Positions 1 through 8,791 of a stretch of DNA of 64,000 nucleotides are shown piece after piece (the first letter of the stretch is position 1; every line of letters begins with the position of its first letter). The position numbers and the translations under genes were made by a program. Where the stretch lies: assembly GCA_003979345.1 (NCBI GenBank), contig RYVZ01000001.1:62001-126000 (forward strand), read 5' to 3'. This DNA comes from Lachnospiraceae bacterium. Its GTDB lineage: Bacteria > Bacillota > Clostridia > Lachnospirales > Lachnospiraceae. The notes under the pieces were generated by a model, which worked only from the letters and a program-made list of their open reading frames with translations, did no database searches and was not told where the DNA came from.

Positions 1-517
1 TTCTTGTGACGGTCTCACTTCCGTCCGAAAATGCAAACGAATATTCATATTTACCCGATTCAAACACAAGATATTCGCCATAATCCAATGTTATTTCAAA
101 ATCAGACATGGCTTCCCTGACCTGTTCTCTGGTATAACCCTCAAAATTCACGCCGTTGATCAGGATTTCTCCCGTCTCATAGTCGGGGTCGTCATATTCG
201 ATGATCACGCGGAAAATGACGCCGTCCCTGAAGCCTTTTTCGCTGGAGGACTTATTTCCGGCATACATCGTCCCATACGTGACATTGCCCTTCATGGCAT
301 ATAAATTTTCCCAGCTCATGCTGCCGATCTGCCTGTCGTTGATATTGGAATACAAATTCGTGAATCCGGCATCAAGCACCTCTCCCGCTTTCGTCTTTCC
401 AAGCCGGAGCTCAAAGGAACCGTCATAAGTGAGCGACGGCGCTTTCCCGCCGCACCCGCAGAGCGTCCATACCAATATCAGCAGGATACCCGCCAATAAA
501 AATTTTTTCTTTTTCAT
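1..517 (-). CDS. Lipoprotein, 3' end cut by window edge
   Basis: The reading frame starts at ATG 517 and runs off the left edge, so only about 172 residues are visible. It opens with MKKKK and a hydrophobic stretch ending in a lipobox (TLCGC), typical of a Bacillota lipoprotein signal. The mature part is acidic and rich in Gly and Tyr and contains DYETGEILINGVNFEGYT. I do not recognise the family. A weak purine-rich site (AAAGGGG) precedes the ATG. It lies downstream of smpB on the same strand. The signal peptide is clear and the function unknown. Confidence 0.8.
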   Translation of the reverse strand, partial: MKKKKFLLAGILLILVWTLCGCGGKAPSLTYDGSFELRLGKTKAGEVLDAGFTNLYSNINDRQIGSMSWENLYAMKGNVTYGTMYAGNKSSSEKGFRDGVIFRVIIEYDDPDYETGEILINGVNFEGYTREQVREAMSDFEITLDYGEYLVFESGKYEYSFAFSDGSETVTR

Positions 518-678
518 AAGTATACCCCTTTATGAGCCCCGGCGCACATGCCGGTCAGCTTTCTTACCGGATGTGCATCAACTGCATGCCTTCTATGTGT
601 AGCATAGTCGAAACGATTCTCCCTGTCAAGTACCGGGACGGCAATTGCTGTCAGGCGCCTGAGACGGCAGACCGCTGT

Positions 679-707
679 CGGCTGAAACAAAAGACCGCTT
701 TCAGCCG
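679..707. terminator. Stem-loop between smpB and the lipoprotein gene
   Basis: CGGCTGAAA (679-687) pairs with TTTCAGCCG (699-707). It lies 22 bases beyond the smpB stop. No clear T-run follows on the minus strand, so it may be a weak terminator or an RNA-processing structure. Confidence 0.3.
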
Positions 708-729
708 GCGCGTTTTCTTATGGGCCGCT

Positions 730-1191
730 CTACAAATTTTTGATCTTGAATTCCCGCTCATGCTCCCTGCGCTGGTCTTTCTTTGCGATATCCTGCCGCT
801 TGTCATAAAGCTTTTTGCCTTTTGCCAGACCGATCTCCATCTTGGCAAGCCCTTCTTTGATGTAGACCTGAAGCGGCATAAGCGTATAGCCCTGCTCGGA
901 GAGCTGTCCTTTCAGCTTCATGATCTGCGCACGGTGAAGCAGCAGCTTTTTCGGGCGCATCGGGTCTTTATTAAAAATATTTCCTTTTTCGTACGGGCTG
1001 ATATGCATGCCGTACACAAACACTTCACCGTTATCAATATGCACGAACGCCTCTTTGATGCTGCATTTTCCCATGCGCAGGGATTTGACTTCCGTGCCGT
1101 GCAGCACAATGCCCGCCTCGTATTTATCCTCTATGAAATAATCGTGATACGCCTTTTTATTATTGGCGATCAGCCTGCTCTCATGTGCCAT
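730..1191 (-). CDS. smpB: SsrA-binding protein SmpB
   Basis: A 153-residue protein of normal SmpB length. SmpB binds tmRNA and delivers it to ribosomes stalled on broken messages (trans-translation). The family pattern is plain: N-terminal IANNKKAYHDYFIEDKYEAG, then GTEVKSLRMGKCSIKEAF, and a basic C-terminal tail (DKRQDIAKKDQRREHERE) that enters the ribosome. The ATG at 1191 has GGGAG about 10 bases upstream. It lies 124 bases downstream of rnr, a pairing common in Bacillota and functionally sensible because RNase R degrades trans-translation substrates. No tmRNA gene is visible nearby. Confidence 0.97.
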   Translation of the reverse strand: MAHESRLIANNKKAYHDYFIEDKYEAGIVLHGTEVKSLRMGKCSIKEAFVHIDNGEVFVYGMHISPYEKGNIFNKDPMRPKKLLLHRAQIMKLKGQLSEQGYTLMPLQVYIKEGLAKMEIGLAKGKKLYDKRQDIAKKDQRREHEREFKIKNL

Positions 1192-1232
1192 CCGTTTCCC
1201 GCTCCCTTCCGGTCGAAATTTACTTTTGAAAA

Positions 1233-1321
1233 ATGTCGTCTTTTGGCATTTTTTAGTGTGAAGCTTTAGAAGTTCTTGGCGAAACAGCCTTTACTGTGAG
1301 CCTTAGAACTTCTCTTCACAC
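1233..1321. repeat. Dispersed palindromic repeat, copy A
   Basis: An imperfect inverted repeat between rnr and smpB. The outer arms are GTGTGAAG (1256-1263) and CTTCACAC (1314-1321), and AGAAGTTCT pairs with AGAACTTCT inside them. A second copy lies at 46348-46456, and similarity extends outward on the left through a GGCATT segment. The right arm includes the last codons of rnr (GTG TGA), so the repeat abuts or overlaps that gene's end. Confidence 0.75.
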
Positions 1322-3601
1322 TTCCTCCCACGGAATCTCAAAATCAATCGTACGCGCCGTCATATCGACTCCCGCGACCTGTACGCGGACTCTCTGTCCG
1401 AGCTGGTATACCTGTCCGCTGTGCTCTCCGACCAATTCATAAGAGTGCTCATTATAATAAAAATAATCACCCGGCAGCTTTGATACATGGACGAGCCCCT
1501 CGATCGTATTCGGCAGTTCCACATAAATGCCCCATCCTGTTACACCGGAAATTACACCCTCATAAATCTTACCGATGCGCTCCGACATATATTCCGCCTT
1601 CTTTAATTTGTCCGTCGCCCGCTCTGCTTCATCGGCACGCCGCTCCATGCGCGAGCACTCGCTTGCAACGCCGGGAAGGATCGCATTATAATGCGCGATC
1701 CGCTCCTCCTTCAGTCTGCCGCGCAGCGCTTCCTTGATGATACGGTGGATCTGAAGATCCGGATAACGGCGGATCGGCGAAGTAAAATGGCAGTAGTATT
1801 TACATGCCAGTCCGAAATGCCCGCTGCACTCCGTCGTATATTTCGCCTGTTTCATGCTTCTGAGCGCCAGCCTGCTGATCACGACCTCTTCCGGCGTACC
1901 CGCGACCTTCGCGATCAGCTTTTGAATTTCCTTCGGGTGGATCTCTTCGCGGCTGATCTTGAGCGAATACCCGTAGTTGCGGATAAACGTGCCAAGCTGC
2001 ATGATCTTTTCAGAATCGGGATTTTCATGTGTCCTGTATATAAACGGAAGCTCCTGCCAGTAAAAATGCTGCGCGACCGTCTCGTTTGCCATCAGCATAA
2101 ACTCCTCGATCATATCGGTCGCGGCATTGCGCTCATACGGCTTGATCTCAATGGGACGTCCTTTTTCATCAAGCAAAATCTTCGACTCCGGAAAATCAAA
2201 ATCAATGGAGCCGCGTTTTTTTCTTTTTTGGCGGAGAATTTTGGATAAAGCCGCCATATCGCAGAGCATCCCGCACAATTCCGTATCGATGCCGTAATCC
2301 TTATCTTCTGCATCTGACCGTATTCCGGCTGTCTGCCGTTCCTGTATGCCGACACTCTCTGACTGCATATCCCCGTACCGCTCCTTCGGTACGCCGGTCA
2401 TTCCCGCCTTTCTTCCGTCCGCTGCCTCACATTCTGAATGCGCCGTCCGCCCTGCCCGTTCCCGCTCTGCCAGGATTGCTGCCACACCCGTATAGGACAT
2501 GCGCCTGTCAACGTTGATCACGCTCTCAGCAATTTCATAGTCGATCACATCGCCCCTTTCGTCAATGAGCATCAAACAGCTTAAGGCGAGACGATCCTCG
2601 CCCGCATTCAGCGAGCAGATACCGTTTGAAAGCGCATGCGGCAGCATCGGGATCACCCGGTCCACCAGATACACGCTTGTCCCACGCTTTTTTGCCTCAT
2701 GATCGAGCGCCGAATTTTCCTGCACATAATTGCTGACATCGGCAATATGAACGCCAAGACGGTAATGAGTTCCCTCGCGCGTCAGGCTGACCGCATCGTC
2801 TAAGTCTTTCGCGTCCTCCCCGTCTATCGTCACCATTTTAACGCCGCGCAGATCTTTTCTTCCGACACAGTCCGCCTCTGAGACAGGCTTTGACGCCCGC
2901 TCTGCCTGATTCAGAACCTTTTCCGGAAATTCCATCGGCAGGTCATTGCCTAAGACGATCGACATGATATCCACACCCGGATCATTGCGATGCCCAATGA
3001 TCTGGACGATTTTTCCCTCCGGGCGCTTACGTTCATTGCCATAGTCGGTCAACTCCACAACCACCTTATGCCCGTTCACCGCACCTTTGGTATGCGCTCC
3101 GGCAATAAAAATATCCGTACCGAACCGGTCATTATCCGGTATCACAAACCCGTAATGCCTGCTGCTCTCATACGTTCCGACAAGTCTTGTCGTCCCGCGC
3201 GCAAGAATCTGTACGATTTCTCCCTGCGTCCGCCTTCCGCGTATGCCCGGCAGAATCTTTGCCTCAACCGTATCCCCGTGGAATGCGCCGTTCATCCCTT
3301 CTGCCGCGATATAAATGTCTTCTTCCTGTCCTTCGACCTCAACAAACCCGAATCCCTTGGGATGTGCGATCAGCTTTCCGACAACATGCTTTTCATCAGC
3401 CTGCGCATAACGTCCCCTGCGGTTGATCTGGATCCGGTTTTCCGCAAGAAGTTCGTTAAGCGCCTGCTTAAAAGCTTCCCGATCCTCGCTTTTTACCTGT
3501 AAGAGGACCGCCAGATCGCGTTCCCGCATCGGCGTATAATTCTCTTCCCGCATCAGGTCGCAGATCATATTTTTTTTCAGTTCTAACTGCTTTTTTTCCA
3601 C
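1316..3601 (-). CDS. rnr: Ribonuclease R (RNB family 3'-5' exoribonuclease)
   Basis: A 761-residue processive 3'-5' exoribonuclease that degrades structured RNA. Domains in order: N-terminal winged helix (about 1-65), two cold-shock/OB domains (about 70-205; GKLIAHPKGFGFVEVE), the RNB catalytic domain with the acidic motif GEDAKDLDDAVSL (about 261-273) and SPIRRYPDLQIHR, then a C-terminal S1 domain (VSGVTGWGIYVELPNTIEGL). The start is GTG at 3601 with GAAGGA 9 bases upstream. Residues about 381-437 form an extra, charged, low-complexity stretch inside the RNB domain, between the segment ending AAILAE and DMAALSKILRQKR; Bacillus RNase R has only a short link there. It sits downstream of secG past a terminator. 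Confidence 0.96.
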   Translation of the reverse strand: MEKKQLELKKNMICDLMREENYTPMRERDLAVLLQVKSEDREAFKQALNELLAENRIQINRRGRYAQADEKHVVGKLIAHPKGFGFVEVEGQEEDIYIAAEGMNGAFHGDTVEAKILPGIRGRRTQGEIVQILARGTTRLVGTYESSRHYGFVIPDNDRFGTDIFIAGAHTKGAVNGHKVVVELTDYGNERKRPEGKIVQIIGHRNDPGVDIMSIVLGNDLPMEFPEKVLNQAERASKPVSEADCVGRKDLRGVKMVTIDGEDAKDLDDAVSLTREGTHYRLGVHIADVSNYVQENSALDHEAKKRGTSVYLVDRVIPMLPHALSNGICSLNAGEDRLALSCLMLIDERGDVIDYEIAESVINVDRRMSYTGVAAILAERERAGRTAHSECEAADGRKAGMTGVPKERYGDMQSESVGIQERQTAGIRSDAEDKDYGIDTELCGMLCDMAALSKILRQKRKKRGSIDFDFPESKILLDEKGRPIEIKPYERNAATDMIEEFMLMANETVAQHFYWQELPFIYRTHENPDSEKIMQLGTFIRNYGYSLKISREEIHPKEIQKLIAKVAGTPEEVVISRLALRSMKQAKYTTECSGHFGLACKYYCHFTSPIRRYPDLQIHRIIKEALRGRLKEERIAHYNAILPGVASECSRMERRADEAERATDKLKKAEYMSERIGKIYEGVISGVTGWGIYVELPNTIEGLVHVSKLPGDYFYYNEHSYELVGEHSGQVYQLGQRVRVQVAGVDMTARTIDFEIPWEEV

Positions 3602-3628
3602 TTTTTTATTTCCTTCATAATCTCCTTC

Positions 3629-3659
3629 AAAAAAACGGCACTCTGTATAACAGAGTGCC
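3629..3659 (-). terminator. Rho-independent terminator after secG
   Basis: A GGCACTCTG / CAGAGTGCC stem (3637-3645 and 3651-3659) is followed on the minus strand by seven T (3635-3629). It separates secG from rnr, so rnr probably depends on readthrough or its own promoter. Confidence 0.9.
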
Positions 3660-3665
3660 TTGCCG

Positions 3666-3905
3666 TTAAAATCTCGTGATATTCAGTGCAATGGAAAGAA
3701 CGATCATCAGCGTGACCAGTATGGCGGTCCACTTTACAAGCTTTCCCTCCATGGAGCGTCCTTTATTCTTGCCCCAATAGGTCTCCGCCGCACCGCTGAT
3801 CGCACCAAGTCCCTGCTGCTTTCCTTCCTGCATCAATATCAATCCCGTAACGAGCACACTCACCAAAATCAAGATTACATATAAAACCACTCTTAACGGA
3901 CTCAT
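3666..3905 (-). CDS. secG: Protein translocase subunit SecG
   Basis: A 79-residue membrane protein, the small subunit of the SecYEG channel. It has two transmembrane segments, VVLYVILILVSVLVTGLIL and WTAILVTLMIVLSIAL, joined by the conserved loop QEGKQQGLGAISGAAETYWGK. I chose ATG 3905 because AGGAGGG lies 6 bases upstream; a longer frame from 3929 would translate the ribosome-binding site itself. In Clostridia secG commonly precedes rnr and smpB, as here. It has its own promoter (3938-3966) and terminator (3629-3659). Confidence 0.95.
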   Translation of the reverse strand: MSPLRVVLYVILILVSVLVTGLILMQEGKQQGLGAISGAAETYWGKNKGRSMEGKLVKWTAILVTLMIVLSIALNITRF

Positions 3906-3937
3906 AGTTATCCCTCCTAATATACCCATACTTGCTT

Positions 3938-3966
3938 ACTATATCATAGCAAAAAAGGAAATGCAA
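3938..3966 (-). promoter_or_regulatory. Sigma-A promoter of secG
   Basis: On the minus strand, -35 TTGCAT (3966-3961), a 17-base spacer and -10 TATAGT (3943-3938). It lies about 30 bases upstream of the secG start. Confidence 0.75.
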
Positions 3967-4029
3967 GTCCTAATTTTGGTGCTTTTTTGACCTTTCCTAA
4001 AACATTGCTTCAATTATAGTGTGTTCTTT

Positions 4030-4551
4030 CTATTCTGACCGCTGATTTTGTGGTATAAAAGCATCACTGATATGCTTTTGCACCTGCTCTGGCGTTTCAT
4101 CAAAACCGTATTTAATCCACTGGTAGATAACGCCAAAATAGCCATAAATAAAGTAAGACATCAGATAGGATAGCTTTTTGTCCCAGGTCTCCCCGCCGGA
4201 CAGCAGCACTTCGCAGGCGCGCATAATAACCACGATCAGGTCATTGTTGTAAAGCAGGGAGAACAGCCGTCGGTATTCATAAATGAAACAGGTGAGCGCA
4301 AAGCCCTTATCTTTCTCTACGTCCTCCTGATGCAAATCAGCATAGCGGCCCCACTCATAATTGATTTTGAATACCAGCAGCTCCTCTTTGCTGTTCTTGC
4401 AATCAAGGTGCCGGTAGAAGGTTGTTCTTCCTACTCCTGCCAGCTCGCAGATCGCACTCACATTGATGCTGTCATAGTTTTGATCAGCCATCAATTTAAT
4501 CAGCGCATCCGCCAGACATAATTTCAAAAATACTGTTTGTGTTCTTTTCAT
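4030..4551 (-). CDS. TetR/AcrR family transcriptional regulator
   Basis: A 173-residue regulator. The N-terminal helix-turn-helix is clear: IKLMADQNYDSINVSAIC followed by ELAGVGRTTFYRHLDCK. The C-terminal half is a helical ligand/dimer domain with no recognisable ligand signature. ATG 4551 is preferred because GGAGGG lies 12 bases upstream; an in-frame ATG at 4590 would include that site. It is divergent from the hydrolase at 4745 and very probably represses it and itself through the shared region. No terminator separates it clearly from secG downstream. The AT-richer TetR/hydrolase pair looks like an inserted cassette between housekeeping genes. Confidence 0.88.
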   Translation of the reverse strand: MKRTQTVFLKLCLADALIKLMADQNYDSINVSAICELAGVGRTTFYRHLDCKNSKEELLVFKINYEWGRYADLHQEDVEKDKGFALTCFIYEYRRLFSLLYNNDLIVVIMRACEVLLSGGETWDKKLSYLMSYFIYGYFGVIYQWIKYGFDETPEQVQKHISDAFIPQNQRSE

Positions 4552-4634
4552 TGAGGTGCAAAACCCTCCTTTTTGTTCCGCATAACGCACCGCCAGTCAG
4601 TACGTTCTTGCATCATGGAAGCCAATGTGGTATC

Positions 4635-4684
4635 ACTATATCAGAGAACAGGTACATGTGTTCCTTTTTAGGATATTTGTTCCT
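4635..4684. promoter_or_regulatory. Divergent control region with candidate TetR operator
   Basis: An imperfect 18-bp palindrome GAACAGGTACATGTGTTC (4646-4663) is followed by a further TGTTCC at 4679-4684. A minus-strand -10, TATAGT (4640-4635), places the palindrome over the -35 zone of the TetR gene. Operator function is inferred from position and symmetry. Confidence 0.45.
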
Positions 4685-4744
4685 AGCACAGTTATCATAA
4701 TTCGTTTCTTTGGCAAAGTCAAGAGTAAAAGGGAGATGGACGTG

Positions 4745-5737
4745 ATGAAAAAAGCAGTAAAGAAAGTGGTGAAAAAAGTGGTGAAGATTTTAGGGATCGT
4801 GGTATTGGCGCTGGTTATAGTGTTGGCAACATTTTTTGCTTATGCCAAGTATAAGCATTGGAAAACGCTGAACACCCCCATTCTGCCGGATGACTACTAC
4901 AAGGCGTATGCTGAGACGTTTCCCGCAGGTGGTAAGCTGGAGGAATACTATGCAGATCATGGCAGCTATGCGGTGGAGCATCTTGAGTATCAATCGGACA
5001 ACAAATCCATCGGCACCATCCGCGTATACTACCCCGCTGAGCTGAGAACCAGCGGCAAGCAGTACCCTGTGGTGATGGTGGTGAACGGAAGTAACACACC
5101 CGCCAAAATTTATCTGCCCTTCTTCCAGCGGCTGGCCTCTTGGGGGTTCATCGTCGTAGGTACGGATGACCCCCAGTCCGGCACTGGCGAGACAACATCC
5201 ATTGCCTTAGACTTTATGCTGAACGAGAGTGAGATTGCCAGTCAAATCGACCGGGACAATATCGGCATTATTGGGTATTCGCAGGGTGGCGCGGGAGCGC
5301 TGGGCGCAGCCACCAAATATGAAAACAGCCACCTCTACAAAGCAATCTTCACCGGCAGCGCGGCGTATCCATTGCTGGCCCTCAATATGGGATGGGAGTA
5401 TGACAGCTCCCAAATTTCCATCCCTTATTTTATGACGGCAGCCACCGGCATGTCTGATGACTCGGGTGTGGCAGACATCAACGCTGAATTTGGCGGTGTA
5501 GCTCCCTTAGCCTCTTTAGTGGAAATCTATGACAGCATAACAGACGATGTTCTGAAAATTCGTGCCCGTGTCACTGGTGCCGAGCACGAACAGATGCAGG
5601 CACGTACGGACGGGTACATGACCGCCTGGATGCTCTACCACCTTCAAGGCGACCAAGAGGCTGGAACGGTGTTTTTGGGGGAAGATGCCGAAATTCTGAG
5701 TAATACCAACTGGCAGGATATAGAGAAAAATAATTAA
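4745..5737 (+). CDS. Membrane-anchored alpha/beta hydrolase
   Basis: A 330-residue protein. A Lys-rich N-terminus (MKKAVKKVVKKVVK) leads into one transmembrane helix (about 15-35), so the catalytic domain should face outward. The nucleophile elbow is GYSQGG (177-182, Ser179); H281 in GAEHEQM is a candidate catalytic His; the strand VVMVVNGSN (109-117) resembles the oxyanion-hole region of chlorophyllase/cutinase-like and dienelactone hydrolase-like enzymes. The substrate cannot be told from sequence. The start is ATG 4745 with GGGAG upstream; earlier in-frame codons have no ribosome-binding site. Divergent from a TetR gene, so probably inducible. A strong terminator follows. Confidence 0.82.
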   Translation: MKKAVKKVVKKVVKILGIVVLALVIVLATFFAYAKYKHWKTLNTPILPDDYYKAYAETFPAGGKLEEYYADHGSYAVEHLEYQSDNKSIGTIRVYYPAELRTSGKQYPVVMVVNGSNTPAKIYLPFFQRLASWGFIVVGTDDPQSGTGETTSIALDFMLNESEIASQIDRDNIGIIGYSQGGAGALGAATKYENSHLYKAIFTGSAAYPLLALNMGWEYDSSQISIPYFMTAATGMSDDSGVADINAEFGGVAPLASLVEIYDSITDDVLKIRARVTGAEHEQMQARTDGYMTAWMLYHLQGDQEAGTVFLGEDAEILSNTNWQDIEKNN

Positions 5738-5753
5738 AATAAGCAATAAAAAA

Positions 5754-5787
5754 CAGACTTCCGGCAGTGACACCGGAAGTCTGTTTT
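5754..5787 (+). terminator. Rho-independent terminator after the hydrolase
   Basis: CAGACTTCCGG (5754-5764) pairs perfectly with CCGGAAGTCTG (5773-5783), followed by TTTT. An A-run precedes it, so it may work in both directions. Confidence 0.92.
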
Positions 5788-6072
5788 GAGCATATGTATA
5801 TACAAATGTCCTGCTTGTAGGAATATTTATCCCACTTGGGTGCCATCAGTTTCCCGCTTGAGAGCCACCCGGAAATGATATTTTCCACCTTCAGAACCAC
5901 CACAACATATTGTGGCAGCATACATATTTGATTTCACTATAAATTGCTTTCTGATTGTATGACGCAGATTTTTATTTCTCACCTGACGCCCGAATGATTA
6001 TGAAACAAGTATAATCGTCCCTCTCATCAGAAAAAATGGCGGAGATTTTATCATGGCAAGAAATTTCTCCTG
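5788..6072. other. Intergenic, no supported gene
   Basis: Between the hydrolase terminator and the stop of the LRR gene. It holds a small palindrome, CCACAA-CATA-TTGTGG (5900-5915). Minus-strand frames here are short, have no ribosome-binding site and match nothing I recognise. It could be a remnant accompanying the hydrolase cassette. Confidence 0.5.
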
Positions 6073-7008
6073 TTAAAACGACAGCGAATCAAAAAAATCC
6101 TCCCTGCTTTTTGTTGTTTTTCCGAGCAGATACGCTTTTATCTCGGTATGGGACTCATCAAGCGCCGCAATGCACTGCCCGCGGTTTTTTTCATGAATGC
6201 CGCCCGCCCGCTCAAACAGATCGTAATAGCTCCTGTCGCCGCCGTGTTCCTCGACAAGTGCTTCCCACGCGTCCGCCGTCTCACACCCCAAGGCATGCGC
6301 CCGCAGAAAAGCCTCCAGTTCCCCGCGCAGCTCCCCGCTCAAAAACGTATCATGGCGCAGGCGCAGCAGTGCCGCGCGCGCTTTTCGTTTTCGCTGTCCT
6401 GCACAGTAATGGTCGATATTATTTTCCCTGCTGCCATAGTCCTCCTCACCGCAAAGCAGCATTTTCGAAAATCCCTCGTCCTCCGGCATGTGCATCAGTT
6501 CTTGCAGGGAAGCGTCCCATTTCCGGTGCCACTCCGCGGTTCCCGCAGCCCCGATATCAAACAGATACGGATTGTGCAGCAGTCTGTCCGCTGCGGCAAG
6601 CAGATAACCGGTTCCATCCGCCTGCTCCTCTTTGTTCTCTTTCCCTGCTTTTCCCGTTTCTTCGCTCATACAGGCATTTCTCAATTCAATGCATTCCAAA
6701 CGCTCACATCCCTTAAACACGCCCCTTCCAAGGCGGATATCCCTGCGCGGCAGACTGACCCTGCGCAGTTCTTTGCAGCTTGCAAACGCCCAGTCCCCGA
6801 TCTCCTCCACACTTTCCGGCACGAAAACTTCCTGCACGCCCATACAGCCCCAAAATGCTTTTTTTCCAATGACCGATACCTTCTTTTGACCCAACTGCTC
6901 CGGTATCCGCATCACACTGTCGGCAAACCGAACGCCTGTGATCCGCACGCTGTCAGCTTTTTCATCCTGCGTCTCTTCATAAAGAAAAACGGTCTCACTC
7001 ATGATCAT
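6073..7008 (-). CDS. Leucine-rich-repeat (BspA-like LRR_5) protein
   Basis: A 311-residue protein, last gene of the vWA-MoxR-LRR set. Residues about 40-115 carry LRR_5/BspA-type repeats (KAFWGCMGVQEVFVPESV, WAFASCKELRRVSLP, GVFKGCERLECIELR). The rest (about 130-311) is helical and charged, with a conserved-looking C-terminal segment (EEHGGDRSYYDLFERAGGIH). There is no signal peptide, so unlike surface BspA proteins it should be cytoplasmic. ATG 7008 follows GGAG at 12 bases. It starts 65 bases after the MoxR stop. Function unknown; in context it may be an adaptor or substrate of the MoxR/vWA pair. Confidence 0.75.
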   Translation of the reverse strand: MIMSETVFLYEETQDEKADSVRITGVRFADSVMRIPEQLGQKKVSVIGKKAFWGCMGVQEVFVPESVEEIGDWAFASCKELRRVSLPRRDIRLGRGVFKGCERLECIELRNACMSEETGKAGKENKEEQADGTGYLLAAADRLLHNPYLFDIGAAGTAEWHRKWDASLQELMHMPEDEGFSKMLLCGEEDYGSRENNIDHYCAGQRKRKARAALLRLRHDTFLSGELRGELEAFLRAHALGCETADAWEALVEEHGGDRSYYDLFERAGGIHEKNRGQCIAALDESHTEIKAYLLGKTTKSREDFFDSLSF

Positions 7009-7073
7009 ACGAAAACCGCACTCCTTTCTATTCGTACCCTCGACACCTGTTTCCATTTAGACATTTGCGAGAC

Positions 7074-8684
7074 TCACCCTTCTATCGCTTCTATCTCTTT
7101 TAAGAGTTCCTCTCTCCGTTCGCCGATCATCAACTCTTTGCTGTGCCGTTCGTAATCCTCACACCCAAACCGCTCGATAAACCCTGCGCAGCTCTCCGAC
7201 ACGGTCATATGCGTCATAAGAAGCAGCAACTCATTTCCGTCCGCAAAGCTCTGTTCCACAAACTCAAACAGATGATGAAGGCTCTGCTTTGCAAGCACCG
7301 TATCCTGCTTTGCGCACGCCGCCTCTTTTTCAAATGCGTTTTTTATCTGTTCAAATATTCTTTCCGCAGCAGAGGCCCCACTCTCCCCCGTCTCCCCGGA
7401 AAGAAGCAAATTCTTCTTCTGTTCCCGCAGAAAGCACAGCACGCGCTGATGCAGACGCTGATCCTCAGACGAGAGCGCGTTCGCCGCAGTCAGCGACGAT
7501 ACAAGACGCTCCCTTGCCGCGATCTGCACCGAGAGGGTTTCCTGTACCGAAACGCCGTAAGCACGCGTTTTATTTTCGCCCTGTGCCTGACTTACCTGCG
7601 CCTCATGGGGCACCTGCTCCTCCGGCTCATCGGACGCGGCAAATATCTGCCCCTTCACATTCTTTAATACCCGCATCAGATTTTCCAGATAATCCGTCTT
7701 CTCCATGCAGTCCCTGAGTATCCCGTCCATCTGATCGGTCAGCATGCCAAGCAGGGATATCCGCTCGTCAAACGGCGCTTTCGCCGCTCTTAGACTCATT
7801 TCCTCCGTCGCGCCGATCTTTAGGATCTCAGCAGCCGGATAATCCTTTTTATATTTACAGTACAAATCATAATACGCCATGAATTCCCTGACGACCCGAT
7901 CATGACCAAGATACTGTGCAGCTAATTCTTCCGTGACCGGAAGCGATTCCTCTTCGTATAAAAAAAGCATCTGCGATAAGTCTTCCCAGCCGCGCGCCGT
8001 CACATAGGAACGCCCCTTCGCCGTCATTTCCATCACATAAAAATCCTGCTTTTTTAACTCCAGATAATTCAGTATGGCGCGGTGCAGTCCCTCTTTATCC
8101 GCATAGGCTTTCCACGCCTCATAGTCCGCCTCCACATTCAATATTTTCAGACGGTCAAGCGTTACCACGTCAAATTCCCTTGCACTCCGGTTATATTCCT
8201 TCGGATTTCCCGCTGTCACGATCACCCACCCCTCCGGCACGCGGTGTCCGCCGAATACTTTATATTGCAGGAATTGCAGCATGGACGGCGCAAGCGTTTC
8301 CGAAACGCAGTTGATCTCATCCAAAAACAGAATACCCTCTTTTAAGCCGCTCTCACGCATCACTTCATAGACCGACGCAATGATCTCGCTCATCGTGTAT
8401 TCGGATACGTCGTATTCTTTCCCTTCGTATTCCCTGTGACAGATGACCGGAAGTCCGAGCGCCGACTGCCTTGTATGATGCGTCATGGAATACGACACAA
8501 GCGCGATCTGCAATTCCTGCGCGATCTGCTCCATGATCGCCGTTTTGCCAATGCCCGGTGCCCCGACCAGAAAGATCGGGCGCTGCCTGACAACCGGGAT
8601 GCGGTAATTCCCAAATTCATCTTTTTTCAAATATAATCTCACCGTATCTTTAATATCTTTTTTTGCCTGTCCGATGTTCATCAT
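7074..8684 (-). CDS. MoxR-family AAA+ ATPase
   Basis: A 536-residue ATPase. Walker A is GAPGIGKTA (41-49) and Walker B ILFLDEIN (118-125), followed by a sensor-like segment VIVTAGNPKEYNRSAREFD. The AAA core occupies about the first 330 residues; the rest is helical and specific to this branch. MoxR ATPases pair with vWA proteins and act as chaperones in maturation of protein complexes. The gene directly follows such a vWA gene (108 bases apart) and precedes the LRR gene. AAGGAG lies close upstream of tandem ATG codons (8684 and 8681); 8681 may be the true start. The client is unknown. Confidence 0.9.
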   Translation of the reverse strand: MMNIGQAKKDIKDTVRLYLKKDEFGNYRIPVVRQRPIFLVGAPGIGKTAIMEQIAQELQIALVSYSMTHHTRQSALGLPVICHREYEGKEYDVSEYTMSEIIASVYEVMRESGLKEGILFLDEINCVSETLAPSMLQFLQYKVFGGHRVPEGWVIVTAGNPKEYNRSAREFDVVTLDRLKILNVEADYEAWKAYADKEGLHRAILNYLELKKQDFYVMEMTAKGRSYVTARGWEDLSQMLFLYEEESLPVTEELAAQYLGHDRVVREFMAYYDLYCKYKKDYPAAEILKIGATEEMSLRAAKAPFDERISLLGMLTDQMDGILRDCMEKTDYLENLMRVLKNVKGQIFAASDEPEEQVPHEAQVSQAQGENKTRAYGVSVQETLSVQIAARERLVSSLTAANALSSEDQRLHQRVLCFLREQKKNLLLSGETGESGASAAERIFEQIKNAFEKEAACAKQDTVLAKQSLHHLFEFVEQSFADGNELLLLMTHMTVSESCAGFIERFGCEDYERHSKELMIGERREELLKEIEAIEG

Positions 8685-8791
8685 GCGCTCCTTCTTTCAC
8701 TGCTTCTCTGACTACAAATCCTCTCCGACTGCGACACTTCTTCTGCCGTCACCTGTTTCCGTTCCGTTTTCGCTAAAATACTTCGTTCTTC

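Noticed and set aside
532..730. Possible tmRNA gene beside smpB
   Set aside because: No tRNA-like ends, tag reading frame or 3' acceptor sequence could be seen.
532..1269. 245-residue plus-strand frame over smpB
   Set aside because: It is antisense to a clear smpB with normal motifs and has no ribosome-binding site.
5571..5921. 116-residue minus-strand frame crossing the hydrolase 3' end
   Set aside because: It runs through a strong terminator and antisense to a real gene; no ribosome-binding site or known motif. Its first 35 residues might be a remnant, but I cannot support it.
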